DNA from: Sulfurimonas sp.
GTDB taxonomy: Bacteria > Campylobacterota > Campylobacteria > Campylobacterales > Sulfurimonadaceae
DNA length: 5,046 nt
Assembly (NCBI GenBank): GCA_027858865.1
Contig: JAQIBW010000072.1
Span: 1-5,046 of the forward strand
Reading direction: 5' to 3'
Shown: positions 1-5,046 of the stretch, piece after piece
How positions within the stretch are numbered: the stretch's first letter is position 1
How the letters are laid out: each line of letters begins with the position of its first letter
Made by a program: the position numbers and the translations under genes
Notes under the pieces: model-generated
What the model was told of the DNA's origin: nothing
Databases searched by the model: none
What the model saw: the letters and a program-made list of their open reading frames with translations, nothing else

Positions 1-245
1 AAAACATACAAAATCCCCTTTTGTAATGTTTCTTCATTTACATTTATAAAAGCCAATGTTTTTTGACCTAGTAATTTATCCAATTCAAAACTGCTAATAG
101 AACTCATAATTAACTTTGAAGTCCCCTTAACAGTAGTAGATAAGTCTGTAGTATGGTTTGAGCTGTCTTTAAAAACTAGCTCATAAGCAAAGAGACGCTT
201 TTGATCATCATATATTTTTTGTTTAGATATATTAATTACATTCAT
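1..245 (-). CDS. EAL/HDOD (YuxH-type) signalling protein, N-terminal part, cut by window edge
   Basis: The first 81 codons of a gene that continues beyond base 1. Residues 6-28 (ISKQKIYDDQKRLFAYELVF, then KDS) match the opening of YuxH-like proteins, which pair a degenerate EAL domain with a C-terminal HDOD domain. Their usual pattern is a 'RQPIFD...GYELLFR' start followed by a strand like the AFIN at 66-69 seen here. The EAL signature position reads E22-L23-V24, so the domain is probably not an active c-di-GMP phosphodiesterase and more likely serves as a protein or nucleotide sensor. The start ATG at 245 is preceded by an in-frame TAG and by AAAGGA at 254-259, 8 nt upstream. No signal peptide or membrane segment is visible. 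The HDOD half lies outside the window, so its presence is inferred from the family. It sits 63 bp downstream of the methyltransferase gene and has its own candidate promoter. Confidence 0.75.
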   Translation of the reverse strand, partial: MNVINISKQKIYDDQKRLFAYELVFKDSSNHTTDLSTTVKGTSKLIMSSISSFELDKLLGQKTLAFINVNEETLQKGILYV

Positions 246-268
246 TCTCTATATCCTTTATTTTTTAT

Positions 269-274
269 ATTATA
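269..274 (-). promoter_or_regulatory. -10 box (TATAAT) upstream of the EAL/HDOD gene
   Basis: A perfect TATAAT on the minus strand would place the transcription start near 262, just upstream of the AAAGGA ribosome binding site (254-259) and the ATG at 245. No good TTGACA lies 16-18 bp upstream, which is common for sigma-70 promoters of Campylobacterota. In DNA this AT-rich a single hexamer can occur by chance. The placement in a 63-bp intergenic gap at the right distance from the gene is the main support. Confidence 0.45.
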
Positions 275-308
275 TCATCTTACAAAGACTCACTCATTAA
301 AAAAATAA

Positions 309-1508
309 TTATTTGATTTTTCTGATAATCATAACTTTGAGGTAGTTTCCTTCTTTGAACTTATCAAGCACTCTAAAGTCTTTTGGCAAAGAGAAGCTTT
401 TTTCTACTTTGTATTTTCCATTTAGCTCTTTAAAAGCTTTAAATACAAAGTCACTGAATGTCATCATGCTAAAGTTTGCAGCATTTGTTGAAGCTACTAT
501 AACACCATTTTTATTGGTTATCTGAATAGCCTCTTTTAGAAGTTTTACATAGTCCTTTGAAGCACTAAATGTATGTTTTTTTGATCTTGCAAAACTAGGT
601 GGATCAAGTACTACCATATCAAACAATAACTTTTTTCTTACCGCATAATTGAAGTAGTTAAAAACATCCTCAACGATAATATCATGAGCAGACGAATCTA
701 TATTATTTACACTGAATTGTTCTTGTGTTTTAGAGAGGCTTCTTTTTGCTAGGTCAACACTTGTGGTTTTTTTTGCACCACCAAGAGCCGCAAAAACTGA
801 GAAAGCTCCTGTGTAGGAAAAAGTGTTTAGTACAGTTTTACCTTTTGCGTATGTATCACGGACTGTTTTTCGTACATCTTTTTGGTCTAAAAAAACTCCG
901 ACCATAGCTCCATCATCCAAATATATAGCAAAGTTAGCCCCATTTTCTTTTACGATTATTGGAGAGGGTGCTTTTTCTCCACAAACAAAATCATCAGCAT
1001 CATCGAGATATTTTCCCTTACCATCAAATCTCTTTTTTTGATAGATGCCTTTATAGTCAACAGTCGACTTAAGAGCTTCTAAAATCTCTTTTTTTAGCTC
1101 GTATATCCCGATTGAGTACCAAGTCAGCATATAAAATCCGTCAAAGTAGTCTATGGTTAAACCGCCGATTCCGTCACCTTCACCGTTGAAGACTCTAAAA
1201 GCTGTAGTATTTTCATATTTAAAGAAACATTCTCTGTATTCTATGGCAGATTTTATTTTCTTTGTAAAGTAGGTAGCATCTATAGACTCATTTGCATCAC
1301 GAGAGAGAACCCAGCCATAACCTTTGTTCTGGATGCCATAATAGCCTTTAACGATGAACTTCCCTTTAGAATCTACAAGGTTTATGATACTGCCTTCATC
1401 TGTCACTTTGTTCCAGTCCACAACAGACTCTTTTGAAATCAGCGGGTATCCATCTTTGTAGTCACCAATAAATTCTGATTTTACAGTTAATTCTATTTCA
1501 GTTTTCAT
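309..1508 (-). CDS. RlmI/YwbD-family class I SAM-dependent RNA methyltransferase (COG1092), PUA domain at N-terminus
   Basis: A complete 399-residue protein, close to the length of E. coli RlmI (about 396). Residues about 1-75 form a PUA-like RNA-binding domain, ending in the family's 'ESIDATYFTKKI' segment (74-85). Residues 104-145 hold the linker domain motif GDGIGGLTIDYFDG (111-124). The Rossmann methyltransferase domain starts with FLDQKDVR (206-213), followed by the SAM-binding loop NTFSYTGAFS (228-237), the acidic VD at 251-252 and catalytic motif IV DPPSFARSK (302-310). RlmI makes m5C1962 in 23S rRNA. Here the late motif reads ASTNAANFSM (339-348) where E. coli RlmI has SCSG, so the expected nucleophilic Cys is absent. 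The 'ARSKKHTFSASKDY' and 'STNAAN' wording resembles the Firmicutes YwbD/Smu776 branch, so the exact target is uncertain. The ATG overlaps the ycaO stop as ATGA, with only a weak ribosome binding site, so translation is probably coupled. The final gene of a three-gene operon. Confidence 0.9.
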   Translation of the reverse strand: MKTEIELTVKSEFIGDYKDGYPLISKESVVDWNKVTDEGSIINLVDSKGKFIVKGYYGIQNKGYGWVLSRDANESIDATYFTKKIKSAIEYRECFFKYENTTAFRVFNGEGDGIGGLTIDYFDGFYMLTWYSIGIYELKKEILEALKSTVDYKGIYQKKRFDGKGKYLDDADDFVCGEKAPSPIIVKENGANFAIYLDDGAMVGVFLDQKDVRKTVRDTYAKGKTVLNTFSYTGAFSVFAALGGAKKTTSVDLAKRSLSKTQEQFSVNNIDSSAHDIIVEDVFNYFNYAVRKKLLFDMVVLDPPSFARSKKHTFSASKDYVKLLKEAIQITNKNGVIVASTNAANFSMMTFSDFVFKAFKELNGKYKVEKSFSLPKDFRVLDKFKEGNYLKVMIIRKIK

Positions 1509-3115
1509 GCTTTTTTATTCTCAAGACGGTCATACATAGCTAGCATATTATAATAGTCACTATGAAGAGTTGTATCTATAATAAAATCATCACCATCGAG
1601 TATTCGTAAGGCATTTTGAACTTTGGGCTGTGAGAAAATATCATAGAGAGCTTGCTCATATTCTGCAAAATCTAACTCTAATTCTTCCATATGAGAAAGC
1701 TCAACAATAATATGTCCAAGTTTATTATCTGAATATTCAAGAAGTTCAAGAGCCTCGTCATACTCACTTAGTAAGAAATGCATCTGTGCTTTAAACTCTC
1801 TCATCGTAAAATTGGTTTCAAATATAACACCGATATACTTTTCCATATTTAGTGAGTCTTCAAGCGATTCAATACTTATCATTATGTCTTGAGGGTCATA
1901 ATCAGAAAAGTTTAAAACCATATCACGAATTTCTTTGCCATTGTTTTTGTTGTTGTAAATAAGGTCTTCTATGGGATAAACTTCCGAGATTCCGGGGACT
2001 ATCATCTGACAGGAGTAAAAACCAAGATAGTTATACTCTCTTAAGTAACTTTCTTTGCCCATCTCAGTTAAAATGTTCATAAGACAATCATACTCTTGCT
2101 CACTTGTTTTACCAGTGTAAAGAAATGGTGAATACTCAAAGCTTTTTTTAGCACTCAAAAAGCCAAACCCAAGTTTTCCGTTTGAATCTATAAAATGAGA
2201 TTCCAGATTAAAACTGTCTGCGACTAGACTCATATCAAAAGTAGGTATTTCAAAAGTATCAAGGTTTTCTAAAGAACGCCCTTGCATAAGCTCGGTCATT
2301 GTTCTCTCTAAAGAGACTTCTAAGATAGGATGCGCACCAAAAGATACAAATAGAGTAGAGTTTTTAGGGTTGATAAGCGAGATAGCAGTAACGGGAAACT
2401 TTCCACCAAGTGAAGCATCTAAGATTTCAACAATGTAGCCTAACTCTCTAAGTGCTAGAACATCTTTGTAAACTCTCGGGTATGATTCTACTATTATCTG
2501 AGGAAATTTTGGAAGTGAGTATCCATTTTTAATGATTTCTATTTTGGCGTAACGTTCAAAGATTTCACTTAAAGACTGAACTTGAGCTTCGAGTGCCGTA
2601 TTTCCAGTTGCTAAACCATTGCTGACATAGAGGTTACTTAATATATTTATGGGTATATAGGTTTTTTCTTTGCTAGAGTGTTTTATAAAAGGAAGGGCCA
2701 CAATTTTGTCTTCATAGTTACTATTAAAATCAACTAAGTCATCTTCATTAAGTTGTTTGTTTGGATTGTAAATTTTGCGTAATTCATCATTTAGGTAGTC
2801 CCCGCCAAATTCAAAAGCAACTTCATCTGGATAATACTTTCGCTGAGGAAGATGAAAATCAATAAAAAAGTTGTTTGTCTGAAGTCGCTCAATATACTCA
2901 CCCAAAGCACTGGGTATAGATGCTTCTGAGACTATTCCTTTTCCGTTTGAGTATATATGTCTTGGTGCTTCAACTGAAGTAAGGTTTACTGAGTAGCAGT
3001 TCTCTAAAGGATGCTTTTGTTGTGAAAAAATCATCTCACAACCTACATCTGCGAGTACTTCTTTCATCTTTATTATTGACTCTTCTAGAGGCGCATTTTT
3101 AGATAAAAGATTCAT
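1505..3115 (-). CDS. ycaO: YcaO, ATP-binding factor linked to ribosomal protein S12 methylthiolation
   Basis: A complete 536-residue protein that aligns along most of its length with E. coli YcaO (586 aa). The shared blocks are GKGIVSEASIPSALGEYIER (58-77), NLYVSNGLATGNTALEAQVQ (161-180) followed by SLSEIFERYAK, DASLGGKFPV (233-242), SFGAHP (258-263), RTMTELMQGR (271-280) and IVPGISEVYP (372-381). Residues E73, E76, E176, Q180, E184 and E187, together with the ELMQGR stretch, correspond to the nucleotide/Mg-binding motifs of the YcaO fold. The C-terminal part, about 430-536, is helical and corresponds to the TPR-like tail of E. coli YcaO, but is about 50 residues shorter overall. It lacks the proline-rich C-terminus of azoline-forming YcaOs, and no precursor peptide, ocin-ThiF or dehydrogenase gene is nearby. 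A thiazole/oxazole biosynthesis role is therefore unlikely. In E. coli, YcaO aids RimO-dependent beta-methylthiolation of S12. The start is joined to the upstream stop as TAATG without a clear ribosome binding site, suggesting coupled translation. Confidence 0.93.
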   Translation of the reverse strand: MNLLSKNAPLEESIIKMKEVLADVGCEMIFSQQKHPLENCYSVNLTSVEAPRHIYSNGKGIVSEASIPSALGEYIERLQTNNFFIDFHLPQRKYYPDEVAFEFGGDYLNDELRKIYNPNKQLNEDDLVDFNSNYEDKIVALPFIKHSSKEKTYIPINILSNLYVSNGLATGNTALEAQVQSLSEIFERYAKIEIIKNGYSLPKFPQIIVESYPRVYKDVLALRELGYIVEILDASLGGKFPVTAISLINPKNSTLFVSFGAHPILEVSLERTMTELMQGRSLENLDTFEIPTFDMSLVADSFNLESHFIDSNGKLGFGFLSAKKSFEYSPFLYTGKTSEQEYDCLMNILTEMGKESYLREYNYLGFYSCQMIVPGISEVYPIEDLIYNNKNNGKEIRDMVLNFSDYDPQDIMISIESLEDSLNMEKYIGVIFETNFTMREFKAQMHFLLSEYDEALELLEYSDNKLGHIIVELSHMEELELDFAEYEQALYDIFSQPKVQNALRILDGDDFIIDTTLHSDYYNMLAMYDRLENKKA

Positions 3116-3750
3116 TAACTAGTGTCTTGTTCTGATTTTTTCGTTGTTTTTTGTTTGCGGTGTCGTGGTTTCTTTATTCTATTTTTTGAAGGTTTTATAT
3201 CTTCTCTAAGGCTTGTAGCTACAAAGTTTTTAACTTCTTTTTGTGGGATGTCCATCTTCATCATTATCTCAATTGTGCGAAGTGTTCCTTCTTCCTCAGG
3301 AGTTACAAAAGAGATAGATTCTCCTATTTCATCAACATAACGAAGACGCATAAAATAATCATCTTCATGTGTAGGAAGTTCGTAGTTTACCATGACTTGT
3401 ATCTTTGTTAAGCCAAGTGATTTGAAAATCATATCAGTAGTAATAAGTATATTTATTTTAGAGGTATTAAAAGCTTTAGCTGCCTCTTGTAATTGTGCTT
3501 GTTTATGGTTTCCATGAACAATCATGGCTTTTATATCATGAGCCTCAAGATATGTGCTGAGTGCATTAGCTGAACGTTTGCTTCTAGCAATAACAACAGT
3601 TTGCTTAGTCTCACTATTTTTTATAAACTGCTCAAACATAGAAGCTTTGTCTTGTATTTGTACTAGATGAACTACTTGTTTAGTTCTTTCGCCTACGCTT
3701 ATGTTGTCATAGTACTTTTTTTTATTGGTTTTTTTAAGTGGCTCAGACAT
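3115..3750 (-). CDS. Stand-alone, degenerate C-terminal RecA-like domain of a DEAD-box RNA helicase
   Basis: A complete 211-residue protein equivalent only to the Helicase_C half of DEAD-box RNA helicases. The Q-motif, Walker A and DEAD half is missing. The linker strand QVVHLVQIQDKASMFEQFI (25-43), motif IV TVVIARSKRSANALSTYL (51-68), the HGN...Q84 region, the motif V position LITTDMIFKSLGL (102-114) and NYELPTHEDDY (122-132) followed by GESISFVTPEEE (143-154) are all recognisable. Key residues are changed. The motif V 'ARGLD' reads FKSLG (109-113), and motif VI 'HRIGRTGR' reads MRLRYVDE (134-141), keeping only the first Arg. ATP-driven unwinding is therefore not expected. Residues 183-205 form a strongly basic tail (KPSKNRIKKPRHRKQKTTKK within it) like the RNA-binding tails of RhlE/CsdA helicases. 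The start is supported by AAGGA at 3760-3764, 9 nt upstream. It is the first gene of the operon with ycaO and the RlmI-like gene. The reading frame is intact, so it looks like a functional derivative rather than a fresh pseudogene. An RNA-binding adaptor role is inferred. Confidence 0.8.
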   Translation of the reverse strand: MSEPLKKTNKKKYYDNISVGERTKQVVHLVQIQDKASMFEQFIKNSETKQTVVIARSKRSANALSTYLEAHDIKAMIVHGNHKQAQLQEAAKAFNTSKINILITTDMIFKSLGLTKIQVMVNYELPTHEDDYFMRLRYVDEIGESISFVTPEEEGTLRTIEIMMKMDIPQKEVKNFVATSLREDIKPSKNRIKKPRHRKQKTTKKSEQDTS

Positions 3751-3759
3751 ATAATTGAT

Positions 3760-3764
3760 TCCTT
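3760..3764 (-). promoter_or_regulatory. Ribosome binding site of the helicase-domain gene
   Basis: AAGGA on the minus strand lies 9 nt before the ATG at 3750. It decides the start of a frame that has no stop for some distance upstream. It is the only clear Shine-Dalgarno sequence in the three-gene cluster, since the two downstream genes start by overlap. Confidence 0.6.
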
Positions 3765-3778
3765 GAATATTTGAAGAA

Positions 3779-3784
3779 ATTATA
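3779..3784 (-). promoter_or_regulatory. -10 box (TATAAT) for the helicase-domain/ycaO/RlmI-like operon
   Basis: A perfect TATAAT lies in the 61-bp gap between the ADP-ribosylglycohydrolase stop (3812) and the helicase-domain start (3750). The predicted transcript would begin near 3772 and leave a leader of about 22 nt containing the AAGGA site. A T-rich stretch (CTTTTTATG) sits upstream where a -35 would be, with no TTGACA match. No terminator hairpin was found in the gap, so read-through from the upstream gene is also possible. Confidence 0.5.
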
Positions 3785-3811
3785 GCTAAGCAGACATAAA
3801 AAGATGGTTTA

Positions 3812-4870
3812 TTATTTAAGTAGTGGAAGAGTATTTAGCATCTCTTCACAGTAATCCCACTCATCAAGTGTATCTTTCCACTCTTTTGGAATAGCATCTA
3901 CACCTTTATATGCACCAAGAACCATACCTATAGCTATACCTCTTGAAGCATTATCTCCACCAACCATAGTGTTGGCTTGCAGTGCTTTTTTTAGTCCATT
4001 TTCTTCATTTGCATATTTTAGTATGAAGTATACAGCACCGGGTAGAGTACCTTCTGTTGGACTTGCTTTTCCTACTTTAATAGGTTCTGAGCGACCTACA
4101 TCCCATAGTCTAGCCATACTTGTTATTGCCACGTCATCAGAAAACTGTTCACGATATAGTGCTGAGTTCTCATCTGTGGCTTCTTTAACTTTAGCAATAG
4201 CCTGAGAGACTTTATCACTTATAAATCCACCCATGTCCACAGCAACCATCTGTATGGCATCTGATGGACTAATACCATTTATTACTCTATGCGTTACACG
4301 AGCAAAAAACTCTCCACCACCAAGAGCGTGAACATCTCTATGTGTAAACATACTTTTTCTTGCTACGTCTACAATCTCGCTCTCAGTATCATAATAAGCA
4401 TGCGCTGCGACGTGACGAATAGCCATTGCATTAGAGATGCCACCTAGATGTTCAACGGGCACACCTTGTTTTACTTGCGCGTAAGTCTCTTTTGTCATAG
4501 TACATATCCAAGAGCCCCAGTTGTTTTCAAGTCTATTCATCCAGTGCGGAATGATGTTTGCAACGTTAAAAGTAGGGGTATCTGCAATAGCCGCAAGATG
4601 TTCTAAAACTAAGATATTGTAATCACCATAGTCAGTAGTTCCCCCGGCTTTTTTTCCAGGATGATAGTTTCTCTCACCCCAGCCGATACCATGAGTTTGT
4701 CCACCCATCATTTCACCAGGTGACATAAACTTCTCTATAGGTTTTTCGCCATAGGCTTGATATATCTTTTTGGCATCATATTCATAATGACTACCTAAGC
4801 AGAGTGCATCAGCAACTATAGCACCGAAAAAAGTACCTTTTATTTTTTCTTCTTTTGTAATATTACTCAT
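3812..4870 (-). CDS. ADP-ribosylglycohydrolase-fold protein with non-canonical metal-binding motifs
   Basis: A complete 352-residue protein of the ADP-ribosylglycohydrolase (DraG/ARH, PF03747, COG1397) all-helical fold. The N-terminal helix KGTFFGAIVADALCLGSHYE (11-30) is the family's 'G.. GAAIGDALG' segment. HLGGISNAMAIRHVA (141-155), FTHRDVHALGGGEFFARVTH (175-194) and GGDNASRGIAIGMVLGAYKG (304-323) match the later family blocks. In canonical enzymes two metals are held by TDDT near the N-terminus and GGDTDT near the C-terminus. Here these read TTDYGDYN (78-85) and GGDNAS (304-309), so D80, D83 and D306 remain while other ligands are replaced. It may still bind a metal, but activity on ADP-ribosyl-protein cannot be assumed. 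It could be a J1-crystallin/SelJ-like branch of the family. There is no signal peptide, so it should be cytoplasmic. The ATG follows an in-frame TAG, with AGGAA at 4877-4881, 6 nt upstream. No dinitrogenase reductase or ADP-ribosyltransferase gene is seen in the window. Confidence 0.85.
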   Translation of the reverse strand: MSNITKEEKIKGTFFGAIVADALCLGSHYEYDAKKIYQAYGEKPIEKFMSPGEMMGGQTHGIGWGERNYHPGKKAGGTTDYGDYNILVLEHLAAIADTPTFNVANIIPHWMNRLENNWGSWICTMTKETYAQVKQGVPVEHLGGISNAMAIRHVAAHAYYDTESEIVDVARKSMFTHRDVHALGGGEFFARVTHRVINGISPSDAIQMVAVDMGGFISDKVSQAIAKVKEATDENSALYREQFSDDVAITSMARLWDVGRSEPIKVGKASPTEGTLPGAVYFILKYANEENGLKKALQANTMVGGDNASRGIAIGMVLGAYKGVDAIPKEWKDTLDEWDYCEEMLNTLPLLK

Positions 4871-4894
4871 AATCTATTCCTATTATTTTTAGCC

Positions 4895-4900
4895 ATTGTA
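4895..4900 (-). promoter_or_regulatory. Possible -10 box (TACAAT) for the ADP-ribosylglycohydrolase-like gene
   Basis: TACAAT on the minus strand would start a transcript near 4888, with the AGGAA ribosome binding site (4877-4881) just before the ATG at 4870. The hexamer 17 bp upstream (TATAAC) is not a good -35. If the open frame ending at 4919 is a real gene, the two could instead be co-transcribed across the 48-bp gap. Confidence 0.3.
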
Positions 4901-4918
4901 TCTAGGCAATATTTAATG

Positions 4919-5046
4919 TTATATGTCAGTTTTTAAAATATCTTTTTGCTTAGGAATATTTAAGAAGTAAGAGTTTGATAATACATTTTGCTTTAGTAAA
5001 TCACATAATCTTTTGTTACCCGTCGCCAGCTTACTCAGTGCCTGGC
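4919..5046 (-). CDS. Possible C-terminal end of an unidentified protein, entering from the window edge
   Basis: A frame open from the window edge gives 41 residues followed by TAA at 4921-4919. It reads QALSKLATGNKRLCDLLKQN, then ends in a Lys/Leu-rich tail finishing KTDI. The first part could be amphipathic helix (A-L-x-x-L and L-x-x-L-L spacing). I do not recognise the family. The codons at the outer end (CTG, GCG, ACG) are less AT-biased than the rest of the window. The frame is in the same direction as all other genes and stops 48 bp before the next start, which fits a real upstream gene. A 41-codon open run can still occur by chance in a six-frame search, so this is a weak call. Confidence 0.35.
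   Translation of the reverse strand, partial: QALSKLATGNKRLCDLLKQNVLSNSYFLNIPKQKDILKTDI

Noticed and set aside
298..314. AT-only palindrome (AAATAATTATTT) followed by a T run on the minus strand at the end of the RlmI-like gene
   Set aside because: It resembles a terminator, but the hairpin would have no G-C pairs and no proper loop, and it overlaps the stop codon. It is too weak to call in such AT-rich DNA.
823..1041. 72-codon open frame on the plus strand
   Set aside because: It lies antisense inside the RlmI-like gene, whose protein has clear family motifs over this stretch. The plus-strand translation is Ser/Phe-rich with no recognisable domain.
1505..3115. Possible azoline-peptide biosynthesis locus, suggested by the YcaO domain
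   Set aside because: The protein matches the E. coli housekeeping type, lacks the proline-rich C-terminus, and has no precursor peptide, partner protein or dehydrogenase gene beside it.
3122..3340. 72-codon open frame on the plus strand with a hydrophobic, Phe/Ile-rich translation
   Set aside because: It is antisense to the 3' end of the helicase-domain gene. The apparent membrane-like character comes from reading the complement of Lys/Glu codons. No ribosome binding site or family match is evident.
3969..4205. 78-codon open frame on the plus strand
   Set aside because: It is antisense within the ADP-ribosylglycohydrolase-like gene, over well-conserved family motifs, and has no supporting signal of its own.
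4893..4910. Short inverted repeat ATTG...CAAT near the start of the ADP-ribosylglycohydrolase-like gene
   Set aside because: The stem is only 4 bp with an 8-nt loop and overlaps the possible -10 box. It is not distinguishable from chance.

Overview
The window is strongly AT-rich, and every convincing gene lies on the minus strand, so the biological order runs from high to low coordinates. Gene content and protein style (Lys/Ile/Asn-rich, short intergenic gaps, TATAAT-type -10 boxes without clear -35 boxes) suggest a free-living Campylobacterota bacterium such as a Sulfurimonas/Sulfuricurvum/Arcobacter relative. This is inferred from composition and style; no diagnostic marker gene is present.

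Reading along the minus strand: (1) 5046-4919 is an open frame running in from the window edge, possibly the C-terminus of an unidentified protein. (2) 4870-3812 is a complete ADP-ribosylglycohydrolase-fold protein whose metal-binding motifs differ from the canonical ones. (3) A 61-bp gap holds a good -10 box and a ribosome binding site, followed by three tightly coupled genes. These are a 211-residue lone C-terminal RecA-like domain of a DEAD-box RNA helicase with eroded motifs (3750-3115), a full-length YcaO of the E. coli type (3115-1505), and a PUA plus class I methyltransferase protein of the RlmI/YwbD family, COG1092 (1508-309). The junctions are TAATG (1-nt overlap) and ATGA (4-nt overlap), so the three are almost certainly one transcript with translational coupling. 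(4) After a 63-bp gap with its own -10 box and ribosome binding site, the start of a YuxH-type EAL/HDOD signalling protein (245-1) runs off the window.

The three-gene cluster has a common theme of ribosome or RNA modification. E. coli YcaO is needed for RimO-dependent beta-methylthiolation of ribosomal protein S12, RlmI-family proteins methylate rRNA, and DEAD-box domains bind structured RNA. The most unusual member is the first gene, which has the fold of half a helicase but lacks the residues needed for ATP-driven unwinding. A working hypothesis is that it is an RNA-binding adaptor for ribosome maturation. Nothing in the window indicates a mobile element, CRISPR array, tRNA or rRNA, and the only gene-free stretches are three gaps shorter than 70 bp.
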